In this document: piece after piece, positions 42,312-53,069 of the stretch
Layout of the letters: each line of letters begins with the position of its first letter
Position numbering within the stretch: position 1 is the stretch's first letter
Assembly (NCBI GenBank): GCA_036245525.1
Contig: BTPG01000001.1
Span: 224,229,614-224,293,613, forward strand
DNA length: 64,000 bases
Direction: 5' to 3'
DNA from: Semisulcospira habei
Taxonomy: Eukaryota > Mollusca > Gastropoda > Semisulcospiridae
Program-made: the position numbers and the translations under genes
Notes under the pieces: generated by a model
Told to the model about the DNA's origin: nothing
Databases searched by the model: none
What the model saw: only the letters and a program-made list of their open reading frames with translations

Positions 42312-44010
42312 CTGCTGAACTGTTGAAACATGGAGGAGAAGTAACAACGAAGGTCCTCACTACACTCTGTCAAAAGATCTGGGAGCAAAAGAAATGGCCA
42401 GTAGAATGGACACAGTCTCTAGTGATCCCGCTCCCCAAGAAAGGAAACCTGAAACAGTGCCAGAACTACAGAACTATCAGTCTGATAAGTCACCCTAGCA
42501 AAGTAATGCTTAGAATCATTCTCAACCGCCTCAAAACTTTCGCCGAGGAACTGCTGGCAGAAGAACAGGCTGGCTTCAGAGTTGGAAGAAGCACTGTAGA
42601 GCAGATTTTCAACTGCCGCGTCCTGATCGAGAAACATCTGCAGCATCAGCGCGAACTCTACCACAACTTCATTGATTTCAGGAAAGCATTTGATCGCGTC
42701 TGGCACGACGGACTCTGGCAAGTCATGAGATCGTTCAACATAGAGGAGGGACTGATCCAAATGATAGAAGCGCTTTACAAGAACGCGTGCAGCGCGGTTC
42801 TACTTAACAATCAGTCAGGCGAGTTCTTCAGGACGACGATCGGTGTCCGTCAAGGTTGCCTGCTCTCTCCTGTCCTTTTCAACATATTCCTGGAGAAGAT
42901 CATGCAGGAAACCCTCCACGACCACCATACTTCAATCTCTATTGGTGGCAGATCCCTGTGCAATCTTCGATTCGCAGACGACATTGACCTCATGGCAGGC
43001 AGCAATAGTGAGCTCCAAAACCTGACAGACAAACTTTCAAGTAGCGCAGGGTCTTATGGCATGGAGATCAGTACGGATAAAAGCAAAGTGATGATCAACA
43101 CCACAAGCGACAGCAGCAGCAACATTCACATGAATGGCCAAAAGCTAGAAGAGGTCAATAGCTTCAAGTACTTGGGAGCCACCCTGTCCAAAGACGGTAG
43201 TTGCATAGCAGAGATCCGTATCAGGATAGGTACAGCAACATCCGCAATGGCCAGGCTGGACAGGATATGGCGAAGTAACTCCATCAGCTTCACCATCAAG
43301 TACAGGCTTTACAAGTCCCTCATAGTGTCTATTCTACTCTACGGCTGTGAGACTTGGACACTGCTTGCAGACTCAGAAAAGAAAATCCAGGCCTTTGAGA
43401 ACAAGTGCCTGAGGAAGTTGCTCCGCATCTCGTACCGCGAGCACAAGACCAACGAATATGTACGGAGCATCGTCACTTCCCTGGTGGGCCCACATGAACC
43501 CCTTCTGGCAACCGTGAAACGGCGCAAGCTTGCTTGGTTTGGCCACGTGACCCGACACAACACCTTGTCCAAGACTATCCTCCAACATATGGGCCCGGTT
43601 TCTTCTTAAGCGTTTTCGTGGGGGTATCAGCTCCAGATCTGCTATGTTGAGTAACCAGTAACCAGATCCGGTCCATGCTCTGAATGCCCGCACTGACTGA
43701 CTATCCATCTACAACAGATAAATAGAGAAAGCGTGGTTTTCGACTGCCCGCGGAGCAGCTGGCATTACGGTCTCAAGTGCGAGCACTTACGCCATCGGCC
43801 GGGGAAACACTGGGGCCCATATGAGGCACTCTCGAAGGAAGTCGTCGGCGAGGTCGTCAGAGAAAGAGTTGGGTCGCAAACATAAAAGAATGGACCGAAC
43901 TCGAGATGTCAGACTTGCTTGCCACCGCCCAAAATAGAACTCAGTGGAGAGCACTGTCTGTTGCTGCTGCCTTTCAGTCCCCCCAACGCCCAGTTCGGGC
44001 AAGGGACTGA
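42312..44010 (+). pseudogene. LINE B reverse transcriptase (split by insert)
   Basis: Continuous frame from 42,312 to about 43,585, then 43,824 to 44,010. Motifs in order: NYRTISLISHPSKVMLRII, AGFRVGRSTVEQI, IDFRKAFDRVWH (motif A), GVRQGCLLSPVLFNIF (motif B), LRFADDIDLMAG (motif C), KYLGATL, and a basic C-terminal tail. The protein is complete from RT motif 0/1 on, apart from the insert. Clade uncertain (RTE- or CR1-related). Confidence 0.88.
43586..43823. mobile_element. 238-bp inverted-repeat element inside LINE B
   Basis: CATATGGGCCC at the left, GGGCCCATATG at the right, with weaker pairing of GGTTTC/GGAAAC beyond. The matching LINE B copy at about 38,980-39,000 lacks it, so the ends are fixed to within one base. 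At most one base (A) is duplicated. Confidence 0.85.
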
Positions 44011-44687
44011 TGATGATGATGATGAAGGGCAAACAAATCCAGCCCCGTGCTGGTCGGGTACATTTACAGGAACCCAGCATCAACATTTCAATGGTTCGAC
44101 GACTTTATCGCCATGATGGATAAGGTCAGACAGTCCAGCTCTGAAATTTTGATCCTAGGCGATTTCAATATTAACATGTTTTTGAATAACCCTGCTTGGG
44201 AGTGCACCATGTCTATGTTTGGTTTAAAGCAGCTAGTTAAAACAGCAACTCGTGTTAGTCCAACTTCCTCCACCCTTATAGACCACATATATACAACTAC
44301 TCAATCAAGGGTGATGGCAGTAGACGTGCTTCAGGTAGGGATTAGCGATCACTACCCGGTGTGCTGTTGCTTGGCATTAAAAGCGGATAATTCATTCCGA
44401 AAACATCAGCACACGACTATTAGATACAGATCACTTAAACACTTCAACAAGTAAACATTTCTTTGTGATTTAAGTAGCACGCACTTTGATACAGTGTACT
44501 ACCATAATGACCCCAACGATGCTTTGTCTGCGAGGTACGGATTGTTCCTTGGTGTTCTCGATAAACACGCTCCATTCAGAGAGAAACGGGTGAAGAACCC
44601 ACAGCTTCCCGCCTGGTTAAGTAAGGAAATCAAGGATGCCATGCAGCTCCGAGATGACTATAAAAGAAAGAAGGATTTTGTTCCTTA

Positions 44688-44898
44688 AGAGATATATAAT
44701 AGGAGATTACTAAGAATCAAATTTCAATAAGGCCGCACCGATCTATAAATCTCGCCTTTATTGATAATAAAATCTATGACCCGCCATGACCTCTCTACTA
44801 TTGCCGAATCAACCCTGTTAATTTGAAAAAAACGGCGACCATGATTAGTGCGGCCTTATTGAAATTTGATACATTAGTAATCTCCTATTATATATCTC
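44688..44898. mobile_element. 211-bp MITE-like element with about 50-bp inverted repeats
   Basis: AGAGATATATAATAGGAGAT, then TACTAA, and ATCAAATTTCAATAAGGCCGCA at the left; the complement, with two small differences, ends at 44,898. The internal words TTAATTTGAAAAAAACGGCGACCATG recur just outside (44,938-44,960) as TTAATTTAAAAAACTCGCGACCATG. Confidence 0.9.
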
Positions 44899-45282
44899 TA
44901 TAACTATTGTCTCTGTCAACACCTAATCATACACTGTTAATTTAAAAAACTCGCGACCATGGCCATGGCCATTGCAGCTCTGAACCCATAGCTACCGTAC
45001 ACACTGAACCAGGAAGTATAATTCGATTACAGACTAAAACCTCCAGTATCTGGCTACCTTGTACCGAGTATATGAGGTTTTACATAGAATATGATTCTCA
45101 CGAGCCTAGATTTTTATAAGTGGACACAGGTCAGATCCTCAAAAGTCTCGGACTCCAGGCCTAACCCCTGTTTACAAGTATTAGTTAACTTTTCTGTTAG
45201 CTCTCTCGTAGCGAGTAGACTGACGGGTCCTGTTTAATATTATTTTACTGCAAATACAATTTCTGAAAAGGTGACTGCCGTC
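44899..45282. other. Non-genic stretch
   Basis: Apart from the partial MITE-internal match at 44,938-44,960, nothing was recognised. Confidence 0.5.
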
Positions 45283-46440
45283 TTATGTATACCCGAAATG
45301 TGTTTGTACAACACAGTCAGTACAAGGTCGACACTCCACCGTTCTATTATAAGCAGTACTGACACACACACGCACGCACACGCATACACACACACATAAA
45401 CACACATACCAACACATAAACACACACACACACGCAAACACACACACACGCACACGCACATGCACACGCACGTACGTACATACTAACATAAACACACATT
45501 CACAAAACAAGCAGAGAGGTTTCAATTATGGTTGGGTCATTGTGACTTGAATACATGAATGCAAACAAGTACATGGCTCCCATGCGTGGACAAAAGCCTT
45601 TCTCAAGCATAATGGCTTATTATGATAAAGCCATATTGACTGCGTTATTCACAGGACTGTGAGTTAAATTTCTGAGCATTACACCACGTTGCATACGCAA
45701 ACACACACACACACACGCACTGACACACACACACATGCACTGACACACACACGCATACACACACACACACACACACACAAACACATGAATAAACATACAC
45801 GTACACACACACACACACAAACACATGAATACACACACAAACACACACATATAAACACACACACAGACACACATATACACAAACACATATATACACTAAC
45901 ACAGACACAAACAAACATGCACACATACAGCCAACAGATAACCGGTATGACAGCTGATGTCATATCTGCTCAGCCGGATAAATTTGAAGTTCCGTGAATA
46001 CATTATAAGATCTCATCCGGTTTTATCTGAGCTTGAAAAATATTTCTGTCTTTTCAGAACGTGAAATTTCTTTTTTTAGCTCTAGAACACGAAGACTCGT
46101 AGAACAGGTTCTGTGAGGTGTCTCAGTTTTCTTCATACTGCAGTGTGTGTAGCGCCGTACACACATACACATACACACACACAGACACATACCAACACAT
46201 AAACACACAAACAAACACACACACACACACACACATACTAAGAAAACACACACACACACACACGTACACACACACACACACACAAACACACACTTTTCAC
46301 ACAATGGTAACATAACACACTTTTCTCAACCATGCCGTCCTAATGTATATCCGGAATGTGATTACACAACACAGTCAGTGCTAGGCCAAACAAAGTCTTT
46401 GTGGCAATCCACCGTTTTATTATTTAGCAACTGTCAGCCC
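45283..46440. repeat. Direct repeats bracketing CA-rich arrays
   Basis: TGCCGTCTTATGTATACCCGAAATGTG...ACAACACAGTCAGT...CCACCGTTCTATTAT (45,278-45,355) recurs as TGCCGTCCTAATGTATATCCGGAATGTG...ACAACACAGTCAGT...CCACCGTTTTATTAT (46,334-46,425). CA-rich arrays lie between them (45,358-45,500, 45,700-45,930, 46,150-46,295). Confidence 0.8.
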
Positions 46441-46681
46441 TGAATAGACGTCATGTTTTAACTGATATATTTAAAACCTTGTGTACACACACCACCCATT
46501 ACCCACACCCCTGTCTGGGCGAACAGGTTTTGTGTGCCGCGTAGCATGTTATTGCTTTCAGTTCCCAGCGAGGTGGGACCGTGACACTACCCCACTGTTT
46601 CAATTCCAATGCCATGTGTGTCAACCGTCACTTTGAAAACATGCTATATATTTTGAGCCAAACAGGTTTTGTTAGAGGTAC

Positions 46682-46685
<4 letters not shown>

Positions 46686-46775
<90 letters not shown>
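46686..46775. repeat. (CA)n microsatellite
   Basis: Uninterrupted CA, 88-90 nt. Confidence 0.97.
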
Positions 46776-46779
<4 letters not shown>

Positions 46780-47644
46780 AATAAACAGACACACTCACAC
46801 ACACAGAACATGTATACACAAAAAACACCTACACACCAGTGTACGGCAATACTACACACAGCTCAACACACAGTTCAGTTATTTAGGGTTCACAGTGTCT
46901 TTTGTGTAGCTGAGTGACGCTTATGAGTCGTTCTGCTCTACTGAACAAGTAGAGGAATCCCTTCTATGAGAACCTAAAAAAAAACATGTTTTATTGTACA
47001 AGAGGCTTACATTTTTAGTAGCCCATGCCCTCACAGATTCTTATGAGCTGGGCGAGATTCTCAAGAGCCCCCTGTTTTTATTGGGTTTGAGTCAACTGTA
47101 AAGATTTCTGAATCTCTGCATAATCCAAGCTGCACACACACACACGATACATGACAGCTAAGCCGACAAGTGTACTGTACAAATGTACATACCTGAATAA
47201 TTACTATCCTCGCTACACACACACACAGGAACAATATTCTCAATGATATATATTTTTTTTCAGGAACTTGTCCCATTGCAAACACACTCACTCACAAATC
47301 TGTGACGCATGTCATTGTAAGCCTGCCAAGGCCATCTTTGGGGTATGTCATATAATAGTCTATGGGAGACAACTTCTGTATAGTGGTTGTCTCTCCGGTG
47401 ATTATGTCCCTTAAGACATTGTCCATAAGCAGGAAATAAATAGTGTGTTTTACCGCTGAGTGAGTGCATCTATGGTTTGAATCTAAATCCATCCAGCCCA
47501 CATAGAAGCGGTCACACAGTGTAAACGTAAAACATTACTGACAATATTGTTCAGTGTAACTTCCTAGAAAAACATGATTTTGCTTGATAACAAAATTACC
47601 TTCAGTTTTGTTTTTTTGTTTTAATTTTTTAAATTACAATATAA
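46776..47644. other. Left flank of the Polinton, terminal repeat not resolved
   Basis: The left terminal inverted repeat should lie between here and about 45 kb, but its partner is outside the window. A 69-residue frame on - (47,292-47,501) has no family likeness. A decayed F2-like word (ATTCTTATGAGC...) is at about 47,037. Confidence 0.45.
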
Positions 47645-48172
47645 ATGAACCAAGACGAATTACTTCTTCTAAACGATATCAACGCTGTACAAAACAAAGA
47701 CTTAGACTTGAAAAAACAGCGTCTTTTATCTGTAGTTGTTTCGGGGTAGTCAAAGGCTTATCTCGGAAAACAATACATGACAGAAGACATAGAATATCTA
47801 ACCTCTGACAAGCTGTTTAAACTTCATTCTAAATATGAAAACCACATCGCTTCACTAATGACTCATGATTTGAGTCGATCTCTTGTATGCCTATACACAA
47901 AAGCAGTGAGTCACTTTCTACCTGTAGACACTGATAGTCTTTCACACGACCTTGAAAGCAATCCTATTGTTTCAAGTTCAATTGGTAAATTAGCATGTGT
48001 CATGTTTTACAAGTTTGGAAATTACCTTGCACCTGTCGTAACCCTTCTTGTTACTGGGAGTCATATTGATTTTTCAAAATTAAATTTTACTGCAGAAGAA
48101 AATGGACGAAACCCAGATGACTCCACAACCGAACCCCGCCCCTGTTTTGACACAGGTTCAAACTGTGACTAA
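47645..48172 (+). pseudogene. Conserved small Polinton protein, single TAG at codon 35
   Basis: The ATG at 47,645 opens a 175-codon frame whose only interruption is TAG at 47,747-47,749, just after RLLSVVVSG. The frame then continues SKAYLGKQYM and on to TSDKLFKLHSKYE, matching a small protein that recurs beside Polinton integrases in cnidarians and molluscs (family memory; function unknown). A weaker internal ATG at 47,777 would give 131 residues. The last 70 bp overlap the next gene. Confidence 0.7.
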
Positions 48173-48593
48173 GGTTAAAAGTCCAGGGAGGGTAGAGGCT
48201 GGAAAAAGATTAGCCGAATATAACAGACAAAAAAAAAAATTACAGCTTAAGGCACAAACAGAAAAGACTCATGTAACTGACCCACCGTCAGCACCGTCAG
48301 GACCGTCAGGACCAGTGTCAGGACCAACACCGACAGGGCAGTCACTACTATCACACCCACAACAAAGTGAGAGACAAACAACCCAGTCTAACCCTGACCC
48401 CGAACCTCAAACAACAAAATATATAGTTGCCGGATTTGTTGTCGGATTTGGTTACGTAGGTTACCAATTATACAAAAAATACAAACCACAGACTCGTACA
48501 GTGACCAAAAAATCAGACACTCCAAAAACAAAACCAGAAGTCACCACATTACCAGTAACATCCAAAGCCGTTGACCCATTTTTTATGGAGTGA
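48102..48593 (+). CDS. Polinton-associated single-pass membrane protein
   Basis: 163 residues, intact. Order: Gln/Pro-rich start, basic conserved block SPGRVEAGKRLAEYNRQKKK (about residues 27-46), a Pro/Ser/Gly stretch (PSAPSGPSGPVSGPTPTG, about 62-79), one transmembrane helix (YIVAGFVVGFGYVGYQLY, about 106-123) and a Lys/Thr-rich tail. The RLAEYNRxKK block is the conserved part of the family. Function unknown. Overlaps the preceding gene by 70 bp. Confidence 0.75.
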   Translation: MDETQMTPQPNPAPVLTQVQTVTKVKSPGRVEAGKRLAEYNRQKKKLQLKAQTEKTHVTDPPSAPSGPSGPVSGPTPTGQSLLSHPQQSERQTTQSNPDPEPQTTKYIVAGFVVGFGYVGYQLYKKYKPQTRTVTKKSDTPKTKPEVTTLPVTSKAVDPFFME

Positions 48594-48628
48594 ATAAAAT
48601 ATTATTTTAATTTTTATTGCCTTAGAAA

Positions 48629-48859
48629 ATGAGCGACACAAAGAACTTAATGAACCTTGTCTATCACTCTGCCATGATAAGTGGACTAGCAGTAGCTTAC
48701 TCTATGCTGGGAAAAAGTCTACTCAAAATGAAATCAGCAGACTTGAGTAGATTAGATTTCGAAGACAGCGCTAAGCTAATTACGATTGTCACAGCGTCAA
48801 TTGCGACAAAAGATTTTCTTGTCAAGCAGGGAATTATTCCCGAAAATGTTTCTATGTAA
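48629..48859 (+). CDS. Small conserved Polinton protein (76 aa)
   Basis: Intact. A hydrophobic helix (SAMISGLAVAYSMLGKSLL), then MKSADLSRLDFEDSAKLITI and a second hydrophobic stretch, ending VKQGIIPENVSM. Typical of the small two-helix proteins encoded beside Polinton integrases. The start ATG is 9 nt after AT-rich leader TTGCCTTAGAAA. No function known. Confidence 0.75.
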   Translation: MSDTKNLMNLVYHSAMISGLAVAYSMLGKSLLKMKSADLSRLDFEDSAKLITIVTASIATKDFLVKQGIIPENVSM

Positions 48860-48868
48860 ATAAAAACT

Positions 48869-49303
48869 ATGGCAACAATAGCTATTATGATTGGTGGGGC
48901 AGTTGTTAATGCATTGGCATTTAGTGGATCAAACTACCTCTTTTCAAAAATGGGTAAAGAGGAATCTGCAGAAGAAATGAAACGTCACAATGAAGCATCA
49001 GAGAAACTTGCACAAGCCCAGCAGGATTATGAAAAGCAGCGAATTGAGAAACTTGATTTCATCAATGAAAAACTTAGACTAGAGGGTCATGCACAGCATA
49101 CATTTTCTAATGTCGATGACGCAATCAGGGAATATTTTCTTGTCACGGGTGAAGACATGTCTATCCTGAAACCAAAACTAAGTGACTACTATCAACCCAG
49201 TCCAGAACAAAGAAATGGAGAAATAATCTTTGTTCTAGTGGGAATGACATTAGTTTATTTTACAGGAGTTTTCATTGCTAGAAAAAATGACAGCCGAAAA
49301 TAA
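48869..49303 (+). CDS. Conserved Polinton protein, coiled coil between membrane helices (144 aa)
   Basis: Starts 9 nt after the previous stop. N-terminal helix IAIMIGGAVVNALAFSGSNY, a charged coiled coil (about residues 30-70, AEEMKRHNEASEKLAQAQQD), a conserved block with DDAIREYFLVTGEDM, LSDYY, and a C-terminal transmembrane helix (GEIIFVLVGMTLVYFTGVFI) with a basic end. The family is regularly next to Polinton integrases. Function unknown; a virion or membrane role is only inferred. Overlaps the integrase start by 17 bp. Confidence 0.78.
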   Translation: MATIAIMIGGAVVNALAFSGSNYLFSKMGKEESAEEMKRHNEASEKLAQAQQDYEKQRIEKLDFINEKLRLEGHAQHTFSNVDDAIREYFLVTGEDMSILKPKLSDYYQPSPEQRNGEIIFVLVGMTLVYFTGVFIARKNDSRK

Positions 49304-50252
49304 ACTATCCAAAATATATTACTCCCCAATTGGCTACTGGAAAGGAAACAGTGCAATAGAAAAATTATATGCCGCTGTGGGCGGAGATGTATCACTCAAT
49401 CAAATCAAACAATGGTTACAAAGACAGGCAATTTGGCAGATATACCTCCCTGCTCCAAGAAAGATAACAAGACCCCATTTTGAAAACACTACCCCAAATG
49501 ACACACATCAAATGGACCTCCTGTTTCTTCCACATGACACAATAAGAAAAAAGCGATACAAATACGCTTTGACTGTTGTAGACATTGCTTCAAGGTACAA
49601 AGACGCTGAACCCATATCTGACAAAACAGCTACCACAGTTGCTACAGCATTAACAAAAATATATAATCGAGGCCCCTTAAGATACCCCAGACTTGTTCAA
49701 GTTGATGACGGATCAGAATTCAAAGGTGCTGTTAATCAGTTATTTGCAAAGCAAGGCGTAATAGTTAGACGCGGCATTCCAGGTGTGCACAGATCACAGG
49801 CAATTGTTGAAAACTTTAACAAGCAATTATCAGAAAGACTTTTCAGCTACCAGTATTCAAAGGAACTCATGCATGACACACGTAACACAGAGTGGGTAAA
49901 AAGATTAACACATGTGATAAAAGCAATGAACAATGAAGGACATGTAAAACCCGCTGATGCTATTAAATTGAAAACAATTACATAACCAAAAACAATGACA
50001 GCCCAGGCACCAGACACAAGTTTATTTACTAAACAGGTAAGATATTTATATCAGCCTGGTGAGTCAGAAAATGACGTCAGGCGCAGAGCGACAGACCCCA
50101 TCTGGTCAACGTCTGTACATAATATAAAAAAAATAGTCCCCAATCCTGACGCAACAATATATTACCTGTACGACCCTGCACCCCAGAGGGCATTTGTCAG
50201 AGAAGAATTACAGATTATTCCCCCAGACACCGTTACTCATTTCAGTACCTAA
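49287..50252 (+). pseudogene. Polinton retroviral-type integrase, in-frame TAA before the C-terminal domain
   Basis: The ATG at 49,287 is preferred to an upstream TTG. The catalytic core has D77 (THQMDLLF), D140/D141 (VDDGSEFKG) and E175 (AIVENFN), the DD(33-34)E arrangement of rve integrases. The frame stops at TAA 49,983-49,985, right after the core. The same frame then runs through KQVRYLYQPGE, RRRATDPIW and AFVREELQIIPPDT, the SH3/chromo-like C-terminal domain, to 50,252. A single base change would explain the break. The enzyme joins the element ends to target DNA. Its 3' end overlaps the convergent polymerase gene by about 45 bp. Confidence 0.88.
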
Positions 50253-53069
50253 CTCATCAATTAATTCATCAACCAGTTCATCCACTATTTCTTCAGATAA
50301 CTTGAGCGCATAATGTCCAGGTGCATAAGCTTTTTCCTTACTGAAAAACACTCGTTTTGTGTCTCCAACTGCAAGTGACTTCTTATGTGTTTGGATCATT
50401 TCAAGATTATGTTTATTTGATCTCAGTGACTTGTTTGGATAATCAGGTATTATTGCACCATCTAGCACTTGCTTATAATGTTCATGACGAATGTCTTTAT
50501 TTTTTATTGCTGTTTTTTTGATACCTTTGGCTTTTGACTGACTACCTTTTTGGTGCAGTATAGAATACATTTTCGATCTCAGTCCAACATACTCAACTAT
50601 AGGCACACCATTCAGTTCATCTTTAAATTTTCCAAGCACTTTTTTGTTTTGTGTGCTGTACAGTGGATGGTCTTTAGGGTAGTCAGACGTGTCGTACATG
50701 TGTAACTCTGTTTTCATGTCTTCATAAAAGTCTTCAGTACACACATCAATGATCATAGAGTCAGTGTCAGTGTATAGCAGACGACACTCAGGATACTTTG
50801 GTTTGAAGTAATCATAATAAAATTCAAGCATCAACAGTTTTGACAACTCAAAAATTGCCATACCAATGAATACTGGCTTGTCCAGTTTAACAATCTTTTT
50901 TTTGAGTGACACTGCATACAATGATGAATGAAACTCTTTGTACCCTGTGTACTGTGGCTTGCCTGTAAGTTTAATTGCACCAATTCAGTTGTGACAAGTC
51001 TCACATCTTTGCGGTGATGAGGATTTTCCATTGTCTTTCCAAAACAGGAATTGTTCATAAGCTTAAAGAAGTCTTTGTCAAATGCAGTGTTGCCGTCTCT
51101 TGCACGCAGTGTTGTGTTCTTCATTATGTAATCTTTCATGAAAGCACTCTGATCAAATTGAATTCCTCTATGTACTTTCTTTAGTACTAACCCGTGTCTG
51201 ATGTAAAACTGCAGCAATCAATAGTAACACACGTAATTGAATTTGTCATTCAGATTTGGTACAAGTTTAGTGTCTTCTTTTTTCCCAGTCATACTCATTT
51301 TCTCAACAGCTAAGGGATAATCATTGTGGTAATCATGTAGATGATGCGGGTACTCTAGGTCTACTTCAAAGATCCAACCCTTTGGATCATTCCGGTCAAG
51401 ATTCATAATATTGTTTGTTAACCCTGACTGTGTTACGTCGTACTGTGACAAATCATGCAGACAAAAGTTTTTTAAGGGCAATAACTCACACATCACGTAT
51501 CCGTAAAGGTTATTAGCGTCAAGGTACGTAATGAATGACCTTGACCCCTCAGGGTCAAAGCCCTGGTCCGGGTCGACCAGATATTTGTTGTTGGCTCTGG
51601 CATAATTATTTGCTGCAATACTAATGCCACCCCTCAATCCGCGTTCCACCATTTCACCCATCGTACGATTAGACAACAGGTCTATAAATATCTTACTGGA
51701 TTTCAAAAATGCATCCCATGTCATGCCAGGACTAGTTATGTAACAAGCAGGGTCAAGACTATAGTGTAACAAACCCTTTTCACGATAACTTTCAAATACG
51801 TCTGCTAGTAAGCAAACGTCAGCTTTCAAGTACTGGTCATGATAGTCACCAATCGTTTGACACCCTAGTTTACCCCACGCATCAAGAGCGTGCTGGTAAT
51901 CAGAGTCAGAAATACCTTTGCCAGTTAGTGTAGAATAAAATTTATCTTTTGGTGGCAGTCTCCTTTCCTCAAACACAACCCAGTGATCAATGTACTTGTA
52001 GGGATAAACACCTTTCTTAATCAAGTCTGGTTCAAAATATTTACTCGTTATTGGATACATAACTCAGTCAGTCCTTCTGCTAGACTAGCAAGACCTAAAG
52101 ACAAATGTTGCATAGAGTCATAAAATGCTAATTTGTCTAACCTAAAAGTCAAGTACTTTTCAGTTGTCTGGGCAATACAATTTATGTTTTTGAAAGACTC
52201 ATCTACAGCCTGCATGATAATGTGTGAATCATATCCTTTGAGATTGTGGAAAAAGATTGGTAACTTATATGTCTTTGGATCTGTTTTTAATAACAAGTTA
52301 CAATTGTTATGTGCAGCACCTCTGTAACGTCCAGTTATGTGATCATGGTCACGAACTTTATCACCTTCCAGAGGCTGTTCACAAATCCAACACGTCTCAG
52401 CTGTATCAAATTTCAGTTTGTCTTCTTCTGTCATCACCAAAGGCATCTGACATGTTGTGAGATATTGTACCACCTGACTATACAGATGTCTCATTTCTGT
52501 TAAAAACAGACAAGCTGCATTCCCCCCCCCCCCCCCCCCCCCCCCTGTAGATAACAGGCTCTGTATGCTGTCCGTCTGACCTAACAATAATGTATCCAAA
52601 AGAACACACCACTTGGTCACTTAGTTTTATAGTCTTTGGTAATGACTCTGGAACAGGACCTTCATATGGTACTACCACTGATTCAAAATCAGCATACACT
52701 ACAAACGGCAGCTTTTGCTGATTCCCATAGTTCTTAAAATATACTTGACTACCAGGATCTGGATACTTAAGTACAGTTTGTATGTCATCAGCTAATCTAC
52801 AATGCAGGACGTGTTTATGTGCCACTGCAATAGAGGAGAACCTTTGTAAACATCTTTTACACACTTCCTGTTTGCATTGTGTTTTGTTGTATACCCATGA
52901 ATTAGTCGTGACATATTTCTGATAATTGTGTAGTGAAAGTTATCATTATCTCCTATTAATAACATGTCAACATGTTTATCTTCTGACTGCCCATATGTTG
53001 GAGCAAGTGGTGATACTCTAATGGGTTGTAACTTGTCAACAGACTCAGATTCTGTACATGGGACTGCCA
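50208..53069 (-). pseudogene. Polinton protein-primed DNA polymerase B (multiple breaks)
   Basis: Reading from 53,069 downwards: N-terminal IRVS block and C2HC-like finger (KRCLQRF...HKHVLHC), exonuclease I (YADFES, about 52,690), a CxxC...DHDH...NNC zinc/HNH-like insert (about 52,390), exonuclease II (FHNLKGYDSH, about 52,230), motif A (TYLDANNLYGY, about 51,510), motif B-type NNSCFGKTMEN (about 51,040) and motif C (YTDTDSM, about 50,770). Frameshifts occur near 52,860, in the poly-C tract 52,521-52,545, near 52,055 and near 50,970. There is a TGA at 51,218-51,220. The gene is not functional as read, although a poly-C miscall is possible. It would replicate the element by protein priming. 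Confidence 0.9.
52521..52545. repeat. Poly-C tract within the polymerase gene
   Basis: About 25 consecutive C, read as a run of Gly on - and coinciding with a frame change. Confidence 0.95.

Larger units (their letters stand above)
42312..44024 (+). mobile_element. LINE B, 5'-truncated, with (TGA)n tail and 8-bp target duplication
   Basis: AAGGGCAA at 42,304-42,311 and 44,025-44,032. Begins inside the N-terminal part of the reverse transcriptase and ends SPQRPVRARD-stop then (TGA)n. Itself carries the 238-bp insert at 43,586-43,823. Confidence 0.93.
37985..44687 (+). mobile_element. CR1-like LINE (LINE A), carrying two nested LINE B insertions
   Basis: Contains a C-rich 5' leader (38,160-38,440), ORF1 with a coiled coil and SGNH-like domain, a 0.69-kb spacer and ORF2 with endonuclease. 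The reverse transcriptase and 3' end are absent: the frame stops at an inverted-repeat element at 44,688. The exact 5' boundary is uncertain. CR1/L2-type membership is inferred from the SGNH-like ORF1 and the endonuclease. Confidence 0.75.
41997..44687 (+). pseudogene. LINE A ORF2: endonuclease domain only, split by LINE B
   Basis: The start ATG at 41,997 opens an endonuclease frame (one frameshift near 42,035) with the catalytic-Glu block FGVTESRLN. It is interrupted at 42,312 by LINE B and resumes at 44,033 in the expected frame, with LILGDFNIN (about 44,150) and SDHYPV (about 44,345). A further broken stretch runs to VARTLIQ and KDAMQLRDDYKRKKDF-like sequence ending at 44,687. No reverse transcriptase follows, which is unusual because LINEs normally lose the 5' end. 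Confidence 0.8.

Noticed and set aside
47292..47501. 69-residue frame on - left of the Polinton genes
   Set aside because: No family likeness, no neighbouring continuation, and a position where the terminal repeat is expected.
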